NCBI RefSeq assembly: GCF_026130175.1
Contig: NZ_JAIGNI010000061.1
Location: forward strand, 1 to 35,442
Origin: Lyngbya sp. CCAP 1446/10
GTDB lineage: Bacteria > Cyanobacteriota > Cyanobacteriia > Cyanobacteriales > Microcoleaceae
Length of the DNA: 35,442 nt
Direction: 5' to 3'
The position numbers were made by a program, and so were the translations under genes. Shown here one piece after another: positions 23,327 through 32,418 of the stretch (positions are counted from its first letter, which is position 1; each line of letters opens with the position of its first letter). The notes under the pieces are model-generated. The model worked only from the letters and a program-made list of their open reading frames with translations. It was not told the DNA's origin and did no database searches.

Positions 23327-25354
23327 TTACCTTTTTTCTAGCAACCAATAAGTCATCATATCCCCCTTACCTTTAATCGGAATCATCCCTCGCTTCTCAA
23401 ACAAATACTGATCTTTCAAAAGCTCATAAGTAACATCAGTAACTTGAATTCTGCCAGCAAAACCCGTACCCTCCATCCTCGACGCCACATTCACCGTATC
23501 TCCCCACAAATCATAGGTAAACTTGCTAACACCAATCACTCCCGCCACCACCGGCCCGGAATTGATGCCGATGCGAATTGCTAGTTTTTCTCCTGTCTCG
23601 GCCGACAACTTGGCTATTTTTGCCTGCATTCCCAGGGCCATTTGGGCGATCGCCTCAGCATGATTATTTCTCGGTGTAGGTAATCCCCCGACTACCATGT
23701 AAGCATCACCAATAGTCTTGATTTTCTCCACACCGTACAGTTCAGCTAACTGGTCGAAGTGAGAAAAAATCACGTTCAAGCGCTTTACCAACTCCGTGGG
23801 AGACATTCTCGCAGACAACTCAGTAAAGCCAACAATATCAGCAAATAACACACTGACTTCTGCAAAACTGTCAGCAATTGTACTTTCCTCCGCCTTCAAG
23901 CGTTCTGCTATTGCTTGGGGCAAAATATTTAACAGTAACTTCTCGCTTTTTTCCTGTTGAGTTTTGAGCGCTTCTTGCGCTAATTTTCGCTCTGTAATGT
24001 CAGAAACAGTACCCTCATAGTAAATTAACGCACCTTTTGAATCGCGAACTGCCCGGACATTTTCTGACACCCAAATCCGCCGTCCGTCTTGGCAGCATAC
24101 CATAGATTCAAACCCCGAAACGGCATTTTTTGCATCCATAGCAGCCACGAATTCGAGGCGGCGTTCCGCGTCAACGTACAGTTGTTCAGAAATATTTTTA
24201 ATGGCGGATATCAGTGCTTCTGGCGAGTCGTAACCGTACATTTTTGCCAAAGCTGGATTAGCGCTGAGAAATCCTCCTGAAGGCGTGCTTTGGAAAATTC
24301 CTTCCATCGCATTTTCTACAATGCTGTGATATCTTTCTTCAGCAATCCGCAGCAATTCTTCTGCTTGTTTGCGCTTAACCAAAGAACCTAATTGAGTGCC
24401 GACTGCATTAAAAACGTCTATAAATCGCGCGTCTGTCCGACAGGGAGAAATTTTAAAGAAAACTAGCACTGCCAATACTTCATCGCCTACCAAAATCGGC
24501 ACGCCAAAACCTGCTTTAAATCCTATATCTAGTGCTATTTTACTTCTGATAAAAAGTGGGTATCCCTGGGAAATATCTTCTACCCATTCCGGTTGCTTGG
24601 ATGCCCAAACTCGTCCCGGTAGCCCAATATTCATGGGAAATGTCAGTTGTTCGCTTTGAGTGCGGAACGATTCCATGTTCGCGCTGCTGGCATACCAGCC
24701 CCGGGCAGATTGCAAGGCAGTTCCTTTTGAATTGGGAATCCAAGCTTCTCCTAAATCCCATCCGATTGTTTCGCCGACTTGGTGCAGAATTACTTCCAAA
24801 GCTGAGTTAAAATCTACAGATTCGCCGATCGCCCGCGTAGTGTCCAGCAAAAACCTGATTGATTCTTGTGCCCGCTGCCGTTCCACGATTTCTTCCTGCA
24901 ATCTCGAATTGCGATCGTGCAGTTCCCTAGCTTGCTGTTCCAGTTTCGATTGCAGCAAACGCAAAGAAAGTTGGCTTTCCACGCGGGCCAAAACTTCTTC
25001 TACTTGAAACGGCTTAGTAATATAATCTACTCCTCCTACTTGAAAAGCCTTAACTTTTTCCATCACATCATCTAGCGCACTAATAAAAATCACCGGAATA
25101 TCTTTAGTCTTTTCAATTTTTTTTAAATTTTCACAAACTTCATAGCCGTTCATTTGCGGCATATTAATATCTAGTAAAATTAAATCTGGAGGAGACATTT
25201 TTGCTGCTTGCAGAGCCAGTTTTCCGTTAATAGCCTTCCTGACTTGATAGCCGTAGGCTTCTAGCATAGTCGATAGAAGTCGCAAGTTGTCCGGCATATC
25301 GTCAACGATCAGAATGTCTCTAGGAGTCGCTGGTAATGGCTCGTCGTTCATCAT
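23327..25354 (-). CDS. REC-GAF-PAS adenylyl cyclase
   Basis: 675 residues. The receiver (12-130) has D18-D19, phospho-acceptor D62 and K114. A coiled linker is followed by a GAF domain (about 165-325), a PAS domain with PAC (about 335-455), a short signalling helix and a class III cyclase (about 495-675). Metal-binding D506 (FADIVGF) and D550 (KTIGDAY), adenine-specifying K546 and D619 (WGDTVN) and R626 are intact, so cAMP is the expected product. The first 35 coding bases overlap the end of the upstream 1566-residue hybrid kinase gene, which suggests translational coupling and a shared pathway. MetMet at the start leaves two initiation choices 3 bases apart. No transmembrane segment is present. 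Confidence 0.93.
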   Translation of the reverse strand: MMNDEPLPATPRDILIVDDMPDNLRLLSTMLEAYGYQVRKAINGKLALQAAKMSPPDLILLDINMPQMNGYEVCENLKKIEKTKDIPVIFISALDDVMEKVKAFQVGGVDYITKPFQVEEVLARVESQLSLRLLQSKLEQQARELHDRNSRLQEEIVERQRAQESIRFLLDTTRAIGESVDFNSALEVILHQVGETIGWDLGEAWIPNSKGTALQSARGWYASSANMESFRTQSEQLTFPMNIGLPGRVWASKQPEWVEDISQGYPLFIRSKIALDIGFKAGFGVPILVGDEVLAVLVFFKISPCRTDARFIDVFNAVGTQLGSLVKRKQAEELLRIAEERYHSIVENAMEGIFQSTPSGGFLSANPALAKMYGYDSPEALISAIKNISEQLYVDAERRLEFVAAMDAKNAVSGFESMVCCQDGRRIWVSENVRAVRDSKGALIYYEGTVSDITERKLAQEALKTQQEKSEKLLLNILPQAIAERLKAEESTIADSFAEVSVLFADIVGFTELSARMSPTELVKRLNVIFSHFDQLAELYGVEKIKTIGDAYMVVGGLPTPRNNHAEAIAQMALGMQAKIAKLSAETGEKLAIRIGINSGPVVAGVIGVSKFTYDLWGDTVNVASRMEGTGFAGRIQVTDVTYELLKDQYLFEKRGMIPIKGKGDMMTYWLLEKR

Positions 25355-28300
25355 AATATAATTGAGTTAAATCTATAATGATATCTATCCGAAAATTATC
25401 GACTAAATCTGTTAAAGCATTAGCAAGATTTGCCTCATTTTCGGGAATTTGCGCGATCAGTTGCAGGATGCGGTTGTCATCAACGCAAAGTGCTGCTTGG
25501 TATAAATCGACCACCCAGTCTGCGGGCATTACACTCAAATCCTCGGTGGTCAAACTTTGAAGCAGTCTCGGTGCTGAATCAGAAATAGATGAGCTTTCTT
25601 CCTCATAAATATAACGCAGATTCAGGTGATGCGCTATCTTTTCAAATAGTACCTCTTCCCGAAACGGTTTACAGATCAAATCGTCACAACCAGCAGACAA
25701 AATTATTTGTCGCTGCTCGTCAAAAGCACTAGCAGTCAGGGCAATAATTATGATTTCTCTACCTTCGGGAGTTTGCTTGATCTGTTTTGTAGCTTCGTAG
25801 CCGTCCATAACTGGCATTAGCATATCCATCAAAATCAGGTGCGGCTTCCAAGTAGACTGCAAAGCAACTCCTTCTTTACCGTTAGTTGCTTCGCGGACTT
25901 CAAATCCCAGCGGTACGAGGAGCTTAAACAGCAGTTGGCGATTTTCCGCTACATCTTCAACTATTAATATCCTATAGGTTTGCTGTCCGGCTTCTAAAGC
26001 AATAACTTGTTGAACCGCCGATTTTTCTTGTTCGTCACTTTCTGTTACGACGTTAACGCGGATATTAAAAGTAAAAATTGTGCCTCGATCGAGTTGACTT
26101 TCAACAGCAATATTACCTCCCATAATCTTGACAAACCGTTGACTAATCGGCAATCCTAGCCCGGTTCCCTGCATTGATTTACGACCTGTTTCGGTTTGCA
26201 CAAATGGCTGGAATAAGGTAATAACTTCAGATGGAGAAATGCCGGGACCAGTGTCGGCAATTTCAAAATGCAACTGGGCTTCTTCTTGTCCTGCGGCGTT
26301 ATTTTCTACTTGGCTGCTAACGCACAAAGTAACGGTTCCCTGTTGAGTAAATTTAATTGCATTGCCGAGCAGGTTAATTAAAACTTGCCGCAATTTCGAT
26401 TCGTCTGTTTCAATGTACTGTGGCAAATCACCGATATTTTCAAAGATGAGGCGCAACCCTTTTGAGTTGGCTTTTAGTTGCAGCATTTCTCTGAGACTGC
26501 TGAGAAGGTTGTAGAGATTGAAGCGGCTTTGATTGATAGTAATTTGACCGGCTTCTATTTTGGACATTGACAAAACATCATTGATCAGTTCCAGTAAATG
26601 TTCGCCGCTGCGGTTAATAATTGCTATGTATTCTTTTTGTTCTTGCGTGATGGAACTGTTGCGAGCCATGACTTGCGAAAAACCGAGAATGGCATTGAGA
26701 GGCGTGCGGAGTTCGTGGCTCATGGAAGCGAGAAATTGGCTTTTGGCGCGGTTGGCAACTTCGGCATTTTCTTTAGATTTCAGTAGTTCCATTGACTGTC
26801 TTTGAGTGTGGGCGAGCAATTCTGCTTGCTGCAATGCTACTCCTAGCTGAGTGCCGACATGAACTGCAACGTTTATTTCAGCTTCGCTCCACTGGCGGGG
26901 AGCTGAATTTTGATAGGATGCTAGAAGTCCCCAGAGTTTTTCGCCGCAGAAAATTGGCACGGTAATGTAGGCTCTGGATTGAAATCTTTCTAAGAGTTGG
27001 ATGTAACAACTATTGAATCCTTGCTTGTAAATGTCTGGGACGCAAAGGTAAGTTTTCTCTCGGCTGTATGCCCCGCCAGCAGTGTTTTGCAAATAGGTAT
27101 CGCATACTTTTTGGGAGGTGCTATCGAATCTTTTGACGAGGCAGTTTTCGTTTTCTAAGGCACTTTCTGTATAGTTAGAATCGAGCTGTTGTGCTTGCAT
27201 GAAAGAAGCCCACTTGCTGTCAACGGATTCGGCTACAAATTCGCCGCTCCAGTCAGGATTGAAACGGTAAAGAGCGACTCGATCGCATTTCATGGTTTGA
27301 CGCAATTCTCGGGTTGTAGTTTGAAAAATTTCTCGGAGATCTAATGTCTGGCGCATTCTTTCAATGATTCGGGCGATCGCTCTTTGTCGCAAAGCACTTT
27401 CTTGCAGTTCAGTTTGTGCTTGCTGGCGTTCGGTAATATCTACAGCCATTAAAGCGATGCCGATCGCTCTGTCTTTCTCGTCAATTAATTGAGTATTGTA
27501 CCACTGGCAGATGATAATTCTGCCGTCTTTGGTCAGATTTTCGGAAATGGGGCTGGATTTCTCCCTCAAGCCACGATTGAAAATCTCAGCTCCTTGCTCG
27601 CGGTAGCTTTCAGGTACGATCAAATCGGCGGCGACTCTCCCTTTGGCTTCGGACTCGCTGTAGCCAAAAATAGCTTCCGCCGCCGGATTCCAAGTGATAA
27701 TTTCTAAATTTAGGTTTAACTCGATCACTGCGATCGGCGTTTGCTGCAATAAAAATGAGATTCTTTGCTGCGATGCGAGCAGTTTTTCGACTGCTAATTT
27801 GCGGTCTGTGAAGTCATTAGCCGTGCCTAGAATTTGTTTGGGTTTACCGTCAGTGGTTCTGATAAATACTGTATCCCAACTGTGTATCCACCGCCATTCA
27901 CCGTTTTTGTGTTTCATACGGTATTGACATTGAATAACATCGCCATCTTTGGCTTGCTCTACTTGTTGAACGCGCTCAAGAAAGTCTGGTAAATCTTCGG
28001 GATTGAGCAATGTTGGCATCATTGTTGTACCCATATCTAGTATTTCTTGAGGCGTGTAGCCCAGCATCGCAGCCATTTGTCGGTTGCAGTAAACATTTCG
28101 CTGTTCAATTAAATCGTAAACGTACAATAGGTTGGGATTGGAATCGGCGATCGCCTGAATGAAGTGCTGGCTTTCTCGGAGTGCAGATTCTGTTTGTTTG
28201 CGATCGCTAATATCTCGCGCTACCACAATCACTGAGTCTTGCGAAAGCACAGAAACTTTAGCGTCTAGCCAAACTTCGCGCTCTCCGTGTCTATAGCTAT

Positions 28301-30020
28301 ATTCAATATTGATGCTTTGCTTCGTTTTGAGAACTTGTTGGATGGTATTTAATACCAAATCTGCCGCAGGTTCCGGTAAGATTTCGTGGGCGGTTTTGCC
28401 GATCATTTCGGTGGGAAATTTTACCAAATTGACCGCTGCTGTCGGGGCGATTTTGATGCAGCGCCCTTCTGAATTTCTGACTAAAACTAGGTCAGTCATG
28501 GCGGTAAAAATCGCCCGCAATTCAGCTTCGGATTCTTGCAGAGCTTGTTCGGCGCGGACGCGGGTGCGAATTTCTGCTTGCAACTGTTTATTTTGCCGAT
28601 CGAGCTGCCCGACTCGGTTTTTTTCTCGATCGATCAGTTGAGCTTGAGCGATCGCAATTCCGACTTGACTCGCCACAGCTTCTAACAAGTCAATTTCATC
28701 TTTTGTCCATTCCCGTTGGCGATCGCACTGGTGCAAACAAATAGCGCCGTTTGCCATCCCTTGGTAGGAAGTGCGAATTGCCAGCATCGATTTCAGCCCA
28801 ACCACGCGGCAAATCGATTTAGCAGCTTGCAAAAGAGGCTCTGAGTAAACGTCGTCGGAGGCGATCGCCCTGTCTTGGATCATCATTTGTACGACGTGAG
28901 GATTGCCCCAAATTGGAACAATTGCGTTCCGCATTGATTCCCACTCCGGTTCGAGATACTCAGCCGCCAGAGGAAGATCGACTTGGGGGCTAGTAACGTA
29001 AGTATGAATCAAACAGCGATTGACGCGGAATGCCTGACCGATTTGAGTTGCAGCCGTTTGAAATATTTTTTCCGGCTGCAAGCTCGATCGAATTTCTTGA
29101 GTTATTTTTGCAATCAGCAACTCTCGCTGAACTTGCCGTTCTAAAGCAGATTTAGCTGAGGCCGATTCTATTTCTGCTTGCTTGCGATCGCTGATATCAA
29201 AAAGTACCCCATACCAAACAATATCGCCATTATCACGCATTTCTGGTCGAGAATTAGATTGCAGCCATTTTAGTTTTCCCGACGGCGTAACAATCCGCCA
29301 TTCCAAAGCAAAAGGTTCTAAAGTTCGAGCGCTCTCGCCAATTTGTTTTTCCAGATATTGTCTGTCATCAGGATAATTTTGATCAAAACATACATTAGGA
29401 TTTTTTAATATTTCTTCAATCTCAAATTCGTAAATATCCCGAGCCGCATAACTGATATATTCAACTTTGAAACTTCCATCCAAATTTTGAATAAATTGAT
29501 AAATAACTCCCGGTATATTGACCGCCAATTTCTGCAACCGCCCTTGGCTTTCCCGGAGTGCTTTTTCTGTTCGCTTGCGAAATTCTACCTCTCGTTGCAG
29601 TTCGGCATTCTGCTGTTTTAATTGTTTCGAGAGCTGTTGTATTGTCAGTTGACTTTCAATCCGAACCAAAAATTCTTCTATTTGAAAAGGCTTAGAAATG
29701 TAGTCAACGCCGCCGACTTCAAAAGCTTTGACTTTCTGAAAAGTTTCATTAAAAACGCTCAAAAAAATCACCGGTATTTCGCGAGTGTTTTCGTTAGCTT
29801 TCAGTCTTTTGCAGACTTCGTATCCGTTCATTTTGGGCATGGCAATATCTAGCAAAATCAAGTCTGGAAGAACGGTAAATTTAGCATTTACCGCCATTTC
29901 TCCCGAAATCGTTCGCTGAACTTTATACCCCTGTTTTGTCAATATATTTGATAAAGACCGGAGATTATTCGGTTGATCGTCAATAATTAGAATCTGGATA
30001 TTTTCTTTGTTGATCAGCAT
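25320..30020 (-). CDS. Hybrid histidine kinase REC-PAS-GAF-PAS3-GAF-HisKA-HATPase-REC
   Basis: 1566 residues. Order: receiver (about 8-125, D58, K110), PAS (165-280), GAF (about 300-460), three PAS (about 495-605, 615-740, 750-865), GAF (about 885-1070), HisKA with H1102 in SMSHELRTPLNA, HATPase with N1220, DTGPG (1256-1260) and GTGLGL (1285-1290), a second receiver (1348-1470, D1399), and a 90-residue helical C-terminus. The second GAF (CDRVALYRFNPDWSGEFVAES, then FNSCYIQLLERFQ, VPIFCGEKLWGLL) has the wording of cyanobacteriochrome GAFs, with Cys1005 at the bilin-attachment position but Tyr1006 instead of the usual His. Light sensing is therefore possible but unproven. It overlaps the cyclase gene by 35 bp. 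Confidence 0.94.
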   Translation of the reverse strand: MLINKENIQILIIDDQPNNLRSLSNILTKQGYKVQRTISGEMAVNAKFTVLPDLILLDIAMPKMNGYEVCKRLKANENTREIPVIFLSVFNETFQKVKAFEVGGVDYISKPFQIEEFLVRIESQLTIQQLSKQLKQQNAELQREVEFRKRTEKALRESQGRLQKLAVNIPGVIYQFIQNLDGSFKVEYISYAARDIYEFEIEEILKNPNVCFDQNYPDDRQYLEKQIGESARTLEPFALEWRIVTPSGKLKWLQSNSRPEMRDNGDIVWYGVLFDISDRKQAEIESASAKSALERQVQRELLIAKITQEIRSSLQPEKIFQTAATQIGQAFRVNRCLIHTYVTSPQVDLPLAAEYLEPEWESMRNAIVPIWGNPHVVQMMIQDRAIASDDVYSEPLLQAAKSICRVVGLKSMLAIRTSYQGMANGAICLHQCDRQREWTKDEIDLLEAVASQVGIAIAQAQLIDREKNRVGQLDRQNKQLQAEIRTRVRAEQALQESEAELRAIFTAMTDLVLVRNSEGRCIKIAPTAAVNLVKFPTEMIGKTAHEILPEPAADLVLNTIQQVLKTKQSINIEYSYRHGEREVWLDAKVSVLSQDSVIVVARDISDRKQTESALRESQHFIQAIADSNPNLLYVYDLIEQRNVYCNRQMAAMLGYTPQEILDMGTTMMPTLLNPEDLPDFLERVQQVEQAKDGDVIQCQYRMKHKNGEWRWIHSWDTVFIRTTDGKPKQILGTANDFTDRKLAVEKLLASQQRISFLLQQTPIAVIELNLNLEIITWNPAAEAIFGYSESEAKGRVAADLIVPESYREQGAEIFNRGLREKSSPISENLTKDGRIIICQWYNTQLIDEKDRAIGIALMAVDITERQQAQTELQESALRQRAIARIIERMRQTLDLREIFQTTTRELRQTMKCDRVALYRFNPDWSGEFVAESVDSKWASFMQAQQLDSNYTESALENENCLVKRFDSTSQKVCDTYLQNTAGGAYSREKTYLCVPDIYKQGFNSCYIQLLERFQSRAYITVPIFCGEKLWGLLASYQNSAPRQWSEAEINVAVHVGTQLGVALQQAELLAHTQRQSMELLKSKENAEVANRAKSQFLASMSHELRTPLNAILGFSQVMARNSSITQEQKEYIAIINRSGEHLLELINDVLSMSKIEAGQITINQSRFNLYNLLSSLREMLQLKANSKGLRLIFENIGDLPQYIETDESKLRQVLINLLGNAIKFTQQGTVTLCVSSQVENNAAGQEEAQLHFEIADTGPGISPSEVITLFQPFVQTETGRKSMQGTGLGLPISQRFVKIMGGNIAVESQLDRGTIFTFNIRVNVVTESDEQEKSAVQQVIALEAGQQTYRILIVEDVAENRQLLFKLLVPLGFEVREATNGKEGVALQSTWKPHLILMDMLMPVMDGYEATKQIKQTPEGREIIIIALTASAFDEQRQIILSAGCDDLICKPFREEVLFEKIAHHLNLRYIYEEESSSISDSAPRLLQSLTTEDLSVMPADWVVDLYQAALCVDDNRILQLIAQIPENEANLANALTDLVDNFRIDIIIDLTQLYYDERRAITSDS

Positions 30021-30263
30021 TTTTTATTCTGCCATTGTTGCATCTTCTACTGTTAGCAGCATCTGCGATATTTTAGTTAATCTAGCGATTCCATCCCAGA
30101 CCAAATTATTCAAGAAACTTTTGTAATCCTCAGCAAAAAGAATATTTTTGCCAGATCCGCTAAGCTGCTACCAATACAAATTGCCTCTGAGGACTCCCGC
30201 AGGAGAAGAGAACAAGAGCAGAGAAATTGAGACTTGTTTCAAAACCTCTGTTAAAGATACTGT

Positions 30264-30788
30264 TTAAATTACTGGCAGCTTATTTGCCAATAATTTATGA
30301 AGTTTAACAATATTTTCGGGGCTGAGGGCGATTTTGATTTCAAGTTCTTGTTCCGCATCCCACAGCAGCATAATATTATCTTCTCCCCAGGCGATTTCGA
30401 GATTTTTAAATTCAAGTGTTTGATATTTAACTTTGGGAATTCCGATGCAAATTACTATGTCTGATTCCAATTGAGGATAAAAGTACAATTGCTGTTGCAC
30501 GTTGTCTAGTTCCAGTTTCTGAACTATTGTGTTTCGTTCCACCGGACTATCAGGTTTGTACCAATAGAGAGTGTCGTCGCGAATTTCGGGATTGACTATG
30601 ACAAATGTTTCGTCAAAACGCTGGGGGTGCCAGTGAATTTCGCTCAAGCCACCGCTTTGTGGAATCAGTCGCTCTACCCAGCTAATTTCTTTGCCGTTGA
30701 GGTTTCCCCACCACTGACTGATATGATCGAGGTTGATAGCATTTTCGGGCTCGTTGCTGCCGGACTGCCAGACTGTTGTTAGTTGCAT
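30264..30788 (-). CDS. Conserved-looking hypothetical protein, 174 residues
   Basis: I do not recognise a family. The product is soluble and acidic, rich in Trp, Ile and beta-strand patterns: AINLDHISQWWGNLNG, HWHPQRFDETFVIV, TLYWYKPDSPVER, YFYPQLESDIVICIG, LEIAWGEDNIMLLWD. A C-terminal amphipathic helix (SPENIVKLHKLLANKL) closes it. There is no signal peptide or membrane segment. It is transcribed divergently from the histone-deacetylase-family gene, whose ATG lies 77 bases away, so a shared control region is likely. Composition is like that of its neighbours. The 243 bases between it and the hybrid kinase gene contain nothing recognised. Confidence 0.75.
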   Translation of the reverse strand: MQLTTVWQSGSNEPENAINLDHISQWWGNLNGKEISWVERLIPQSGGLSEIHWHPQRFDETFVIVNPEIRDDTLYWYKPDSPVERNTIVQKLELDNVQQQLYFYPQLESDIVICIGIPKVKYQTLEFKNLEIAWGEDNIMLLWDAEQELEIKIALSPENIVKLHKLLANKLPVI

Positions 30789-30865
30789 ATACAGGTTCTC
30801 CAGCGAATTTAAATTTGAGATTGCAGGCTTTCAATTGGAGATTCAATCGTTCTACAATCATCTTA

Positions 30866-31783
30866 ATGGACTTACCAATTATCTACCACGAAGATTACGT
30901 TGCACCTCTGCCGCCCGGTCACCGCTTCCCGATGGCAAAGTTCGGGCTGCTTTACGAAATGCTACTCGCCGACGGGGTAGCAGATCGATCGCAATTTCAC
31001 GCGCCGGAACAGTTTGGGACAGAATGGATTCAATTAGTCCACGATCGCGCCTACGTTCAAGCTTACTGCAACGGGACGCTGGATGCCAAAGCTCAGCGAC
31101 GCATTGGCCTGCCTTGGAGTCCTGCCCTAGTCAACCGCACTTGTATCGCCTCCTCCGGGACGGTACTAACTGCCAAGCTTGCCTTAGAATGCGGTTTAGC
31201 TTGCAATACTGCCGGTGGAACTCATCACGCTTTCCCAAATTATGGGTCTGGTTTTTGTATTTTCAACGATTTGGCGATCGCCTGTCGCGTTTTGCAAAAA
31301 ATGGGTTTAGTTCGCAAAGTCTTAATTGTCGATTTAGACGTGCACCAAGGAGATGGAACCGCTGTAATTTTCCAAGATGACAGCAGCGTTTTTACTTTTT
31401 CGATGCACTGCGAGGTAAATTTTCCCGGCACTAAACAAAAGAGTGATTTAGATGTAGCTTTGCCTGTCGGTATGGAAGACGACGAATATTTACAAACCTT
31501 GGCTAAATACTTACCAGATTTACTCTTGGATGTCAAGCCAGATTTAGTATTGTATGATGCCGGAGTAGACCCTCATCAGGCAGACAAACTGGGAAAATTA
31601 GCTTTAACTGATACGGGCTTATTTCGCCGGGAAATGCAAGTTTTATCTACTTGTTTGGCTGGTGGTTATCCCGTTGCCTGCGTGATTGGCGGTGGCTATG
31701 CCGATGACACGAAGGGGTTGGTTTACCGGCATTCGCTGCTGCACCGAGCCGCAAGTCAGGCTTATCGGCAGTATCGACTTTAA
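30866..31783 (+). CDS. Histone deacetylase family (AcuC-like) zinc hydrolase
   Basis: 305 residues of the arginase/deacetylase fold. The charge-relay pair H120-H121 is in GGTHHAFPNYGSGFC, zinc ligands are D158 and H160 (VDLDVHQGDGTA) and D235 (DAGVDPHQADKLG), and Y278 in GGGYADD is the transition-state tyrosine. The catalytic set is complete, so it should deacylate lysine, polyamine or small-molecule amides; the substrate is unknown. The frame is open back to 30776, but the first 30 residues overlap the divergent neighbour's start and match nothing. The ATG at 30866 begins DLPIIYHEDYVAPLPPGHRFP, the usual class-IV-like N-terminus. No operon partner is evident downstream. Confidence 0.92.
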   Translation: MDLPIIYHEDYVAPLPPGHRFPMAKFGLLYEMLLADGVADRSQFHAPEQFGTEWIQLVHDRAYVQAYCNGTLDAKAQRRIGLPWSPALVNRTCIASSGTVLTAKLALECGLACNTAGGTHHAFPNYGSGFCIFNDLAIACRVLQKMGLVRKVLIVDLDVHQGDGTAVIFQDDSSVFTFSMHCEVNFPGTKQKSDLDVALPVGMEDDEYLQTLAKYLPDLLLDVKPDLVLYDAGVDPHQADKLGKLALTDTGLFRREMQVLSTCLAGGYPVACVIGGGYADDTKGLVYRHSLLHRAASQAYRQYRL

Positions 31784-32031
31784 GCCCGAACACTAAACAA
31801 GTAAATACAGCTATATAATTAGCAAATGCTCGTGTTTAATTAACTCGCAAACTGTTGAAAGAAAATAAAATAAATGCTATCAGATGGCGACATACAAGAT
31901 GTTAGCGCCAATTTAATTATAGTTTTATTTAAGAAAAAATGCTCAGTTTAACAATAGAAATCTCGCAAAAAAGCTGAAACCAGTGTCCTGCTTAAGCAAA
32001 AACATAGTTTCGGTTGATGTCTAATAGAGTG

Positions 32032-32045
32032 CTGGCGATCGCCAG
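32032..32045. repeat. 14-bp perfect palindrome around a HIP1 site
   Basis: CTGGCGATCGCCAG is a perfect palindrome whose centre is the cyanobacterial HIP1 octamer. The surrounding 31784-32063 gap has no supported gene and is A+T-rich. Confidence 0.5.
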
Positions 32046-32063
32046 CAACAGCAGCTATAGAGT

Positions 32064-32418
32064 CGCAACACCTACACCAGAGACTTGCCCGACACTGTTA
32101 AACTCGGCCGCTAGCTAGTTTTGGAACATCAAGGCGCGAGGATCGTTCATTTTTATTAGTTGGCGACGACTGCACGATCCGCCAATACGTAAGCTTGGAC
32201 AATTGCACTCTCCACCACGGCGTAGAAGGGCATCAATTGGGCGATCGAATCAATGGCTGAGCAATGGTGGTAAAATTATCGGCAGCATCACTTTCGGAGA
32301 TGACACGAACATTGGTGCCAACGCTGTCATCTTGTCAGCTCTACCTCCTGGCACAACAGCGGTTAGTATGTCTGCCAATATTCTTAAATTTACTAAGGCT
32401 CAGGAAAATAATGATTAA
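32064..32418 (+). pseudogene. Broken serine-acetyltransferase-like (hexapeptide) gene
   Basis: The stretch aligns base by base with the intact gene at 34597-35178 from its CGCAACACCTAC (RNTY) onward. The conceptual product runs RNTYTRDLPDTVKLGR, stop (TAG 32112-32114), LVLEHQGARIVH, a frameshift near 32155, LVGDDCTIRQYVSL, HQLGDRING, stop (TGA), a second frameshift, then GSITFGDDTNIGANAV to the C-terminus. Left-handed beta-helix hexapeptides are still visible. The N-terminal third is absent or unrecognisable. The remnant's stop (32416-32418) overlaps the ATG of the next gene, so the two were once translationally coupled. It is probably non-functional. Confidence 0.8.

Noticed and set aside
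30776..30865. Upstream start of the deacetylase-family gene
   Set aside because: It overlaps the divergent neighbour's first codons and has no family similarity.
32264..32410. N-terminal extension of the hexapeptide acyltransferase
   Set aside because: These codons read the acetyltransferase pseudogene in the wrong frame; a ribosome site and the family N-terminus fit 32411.
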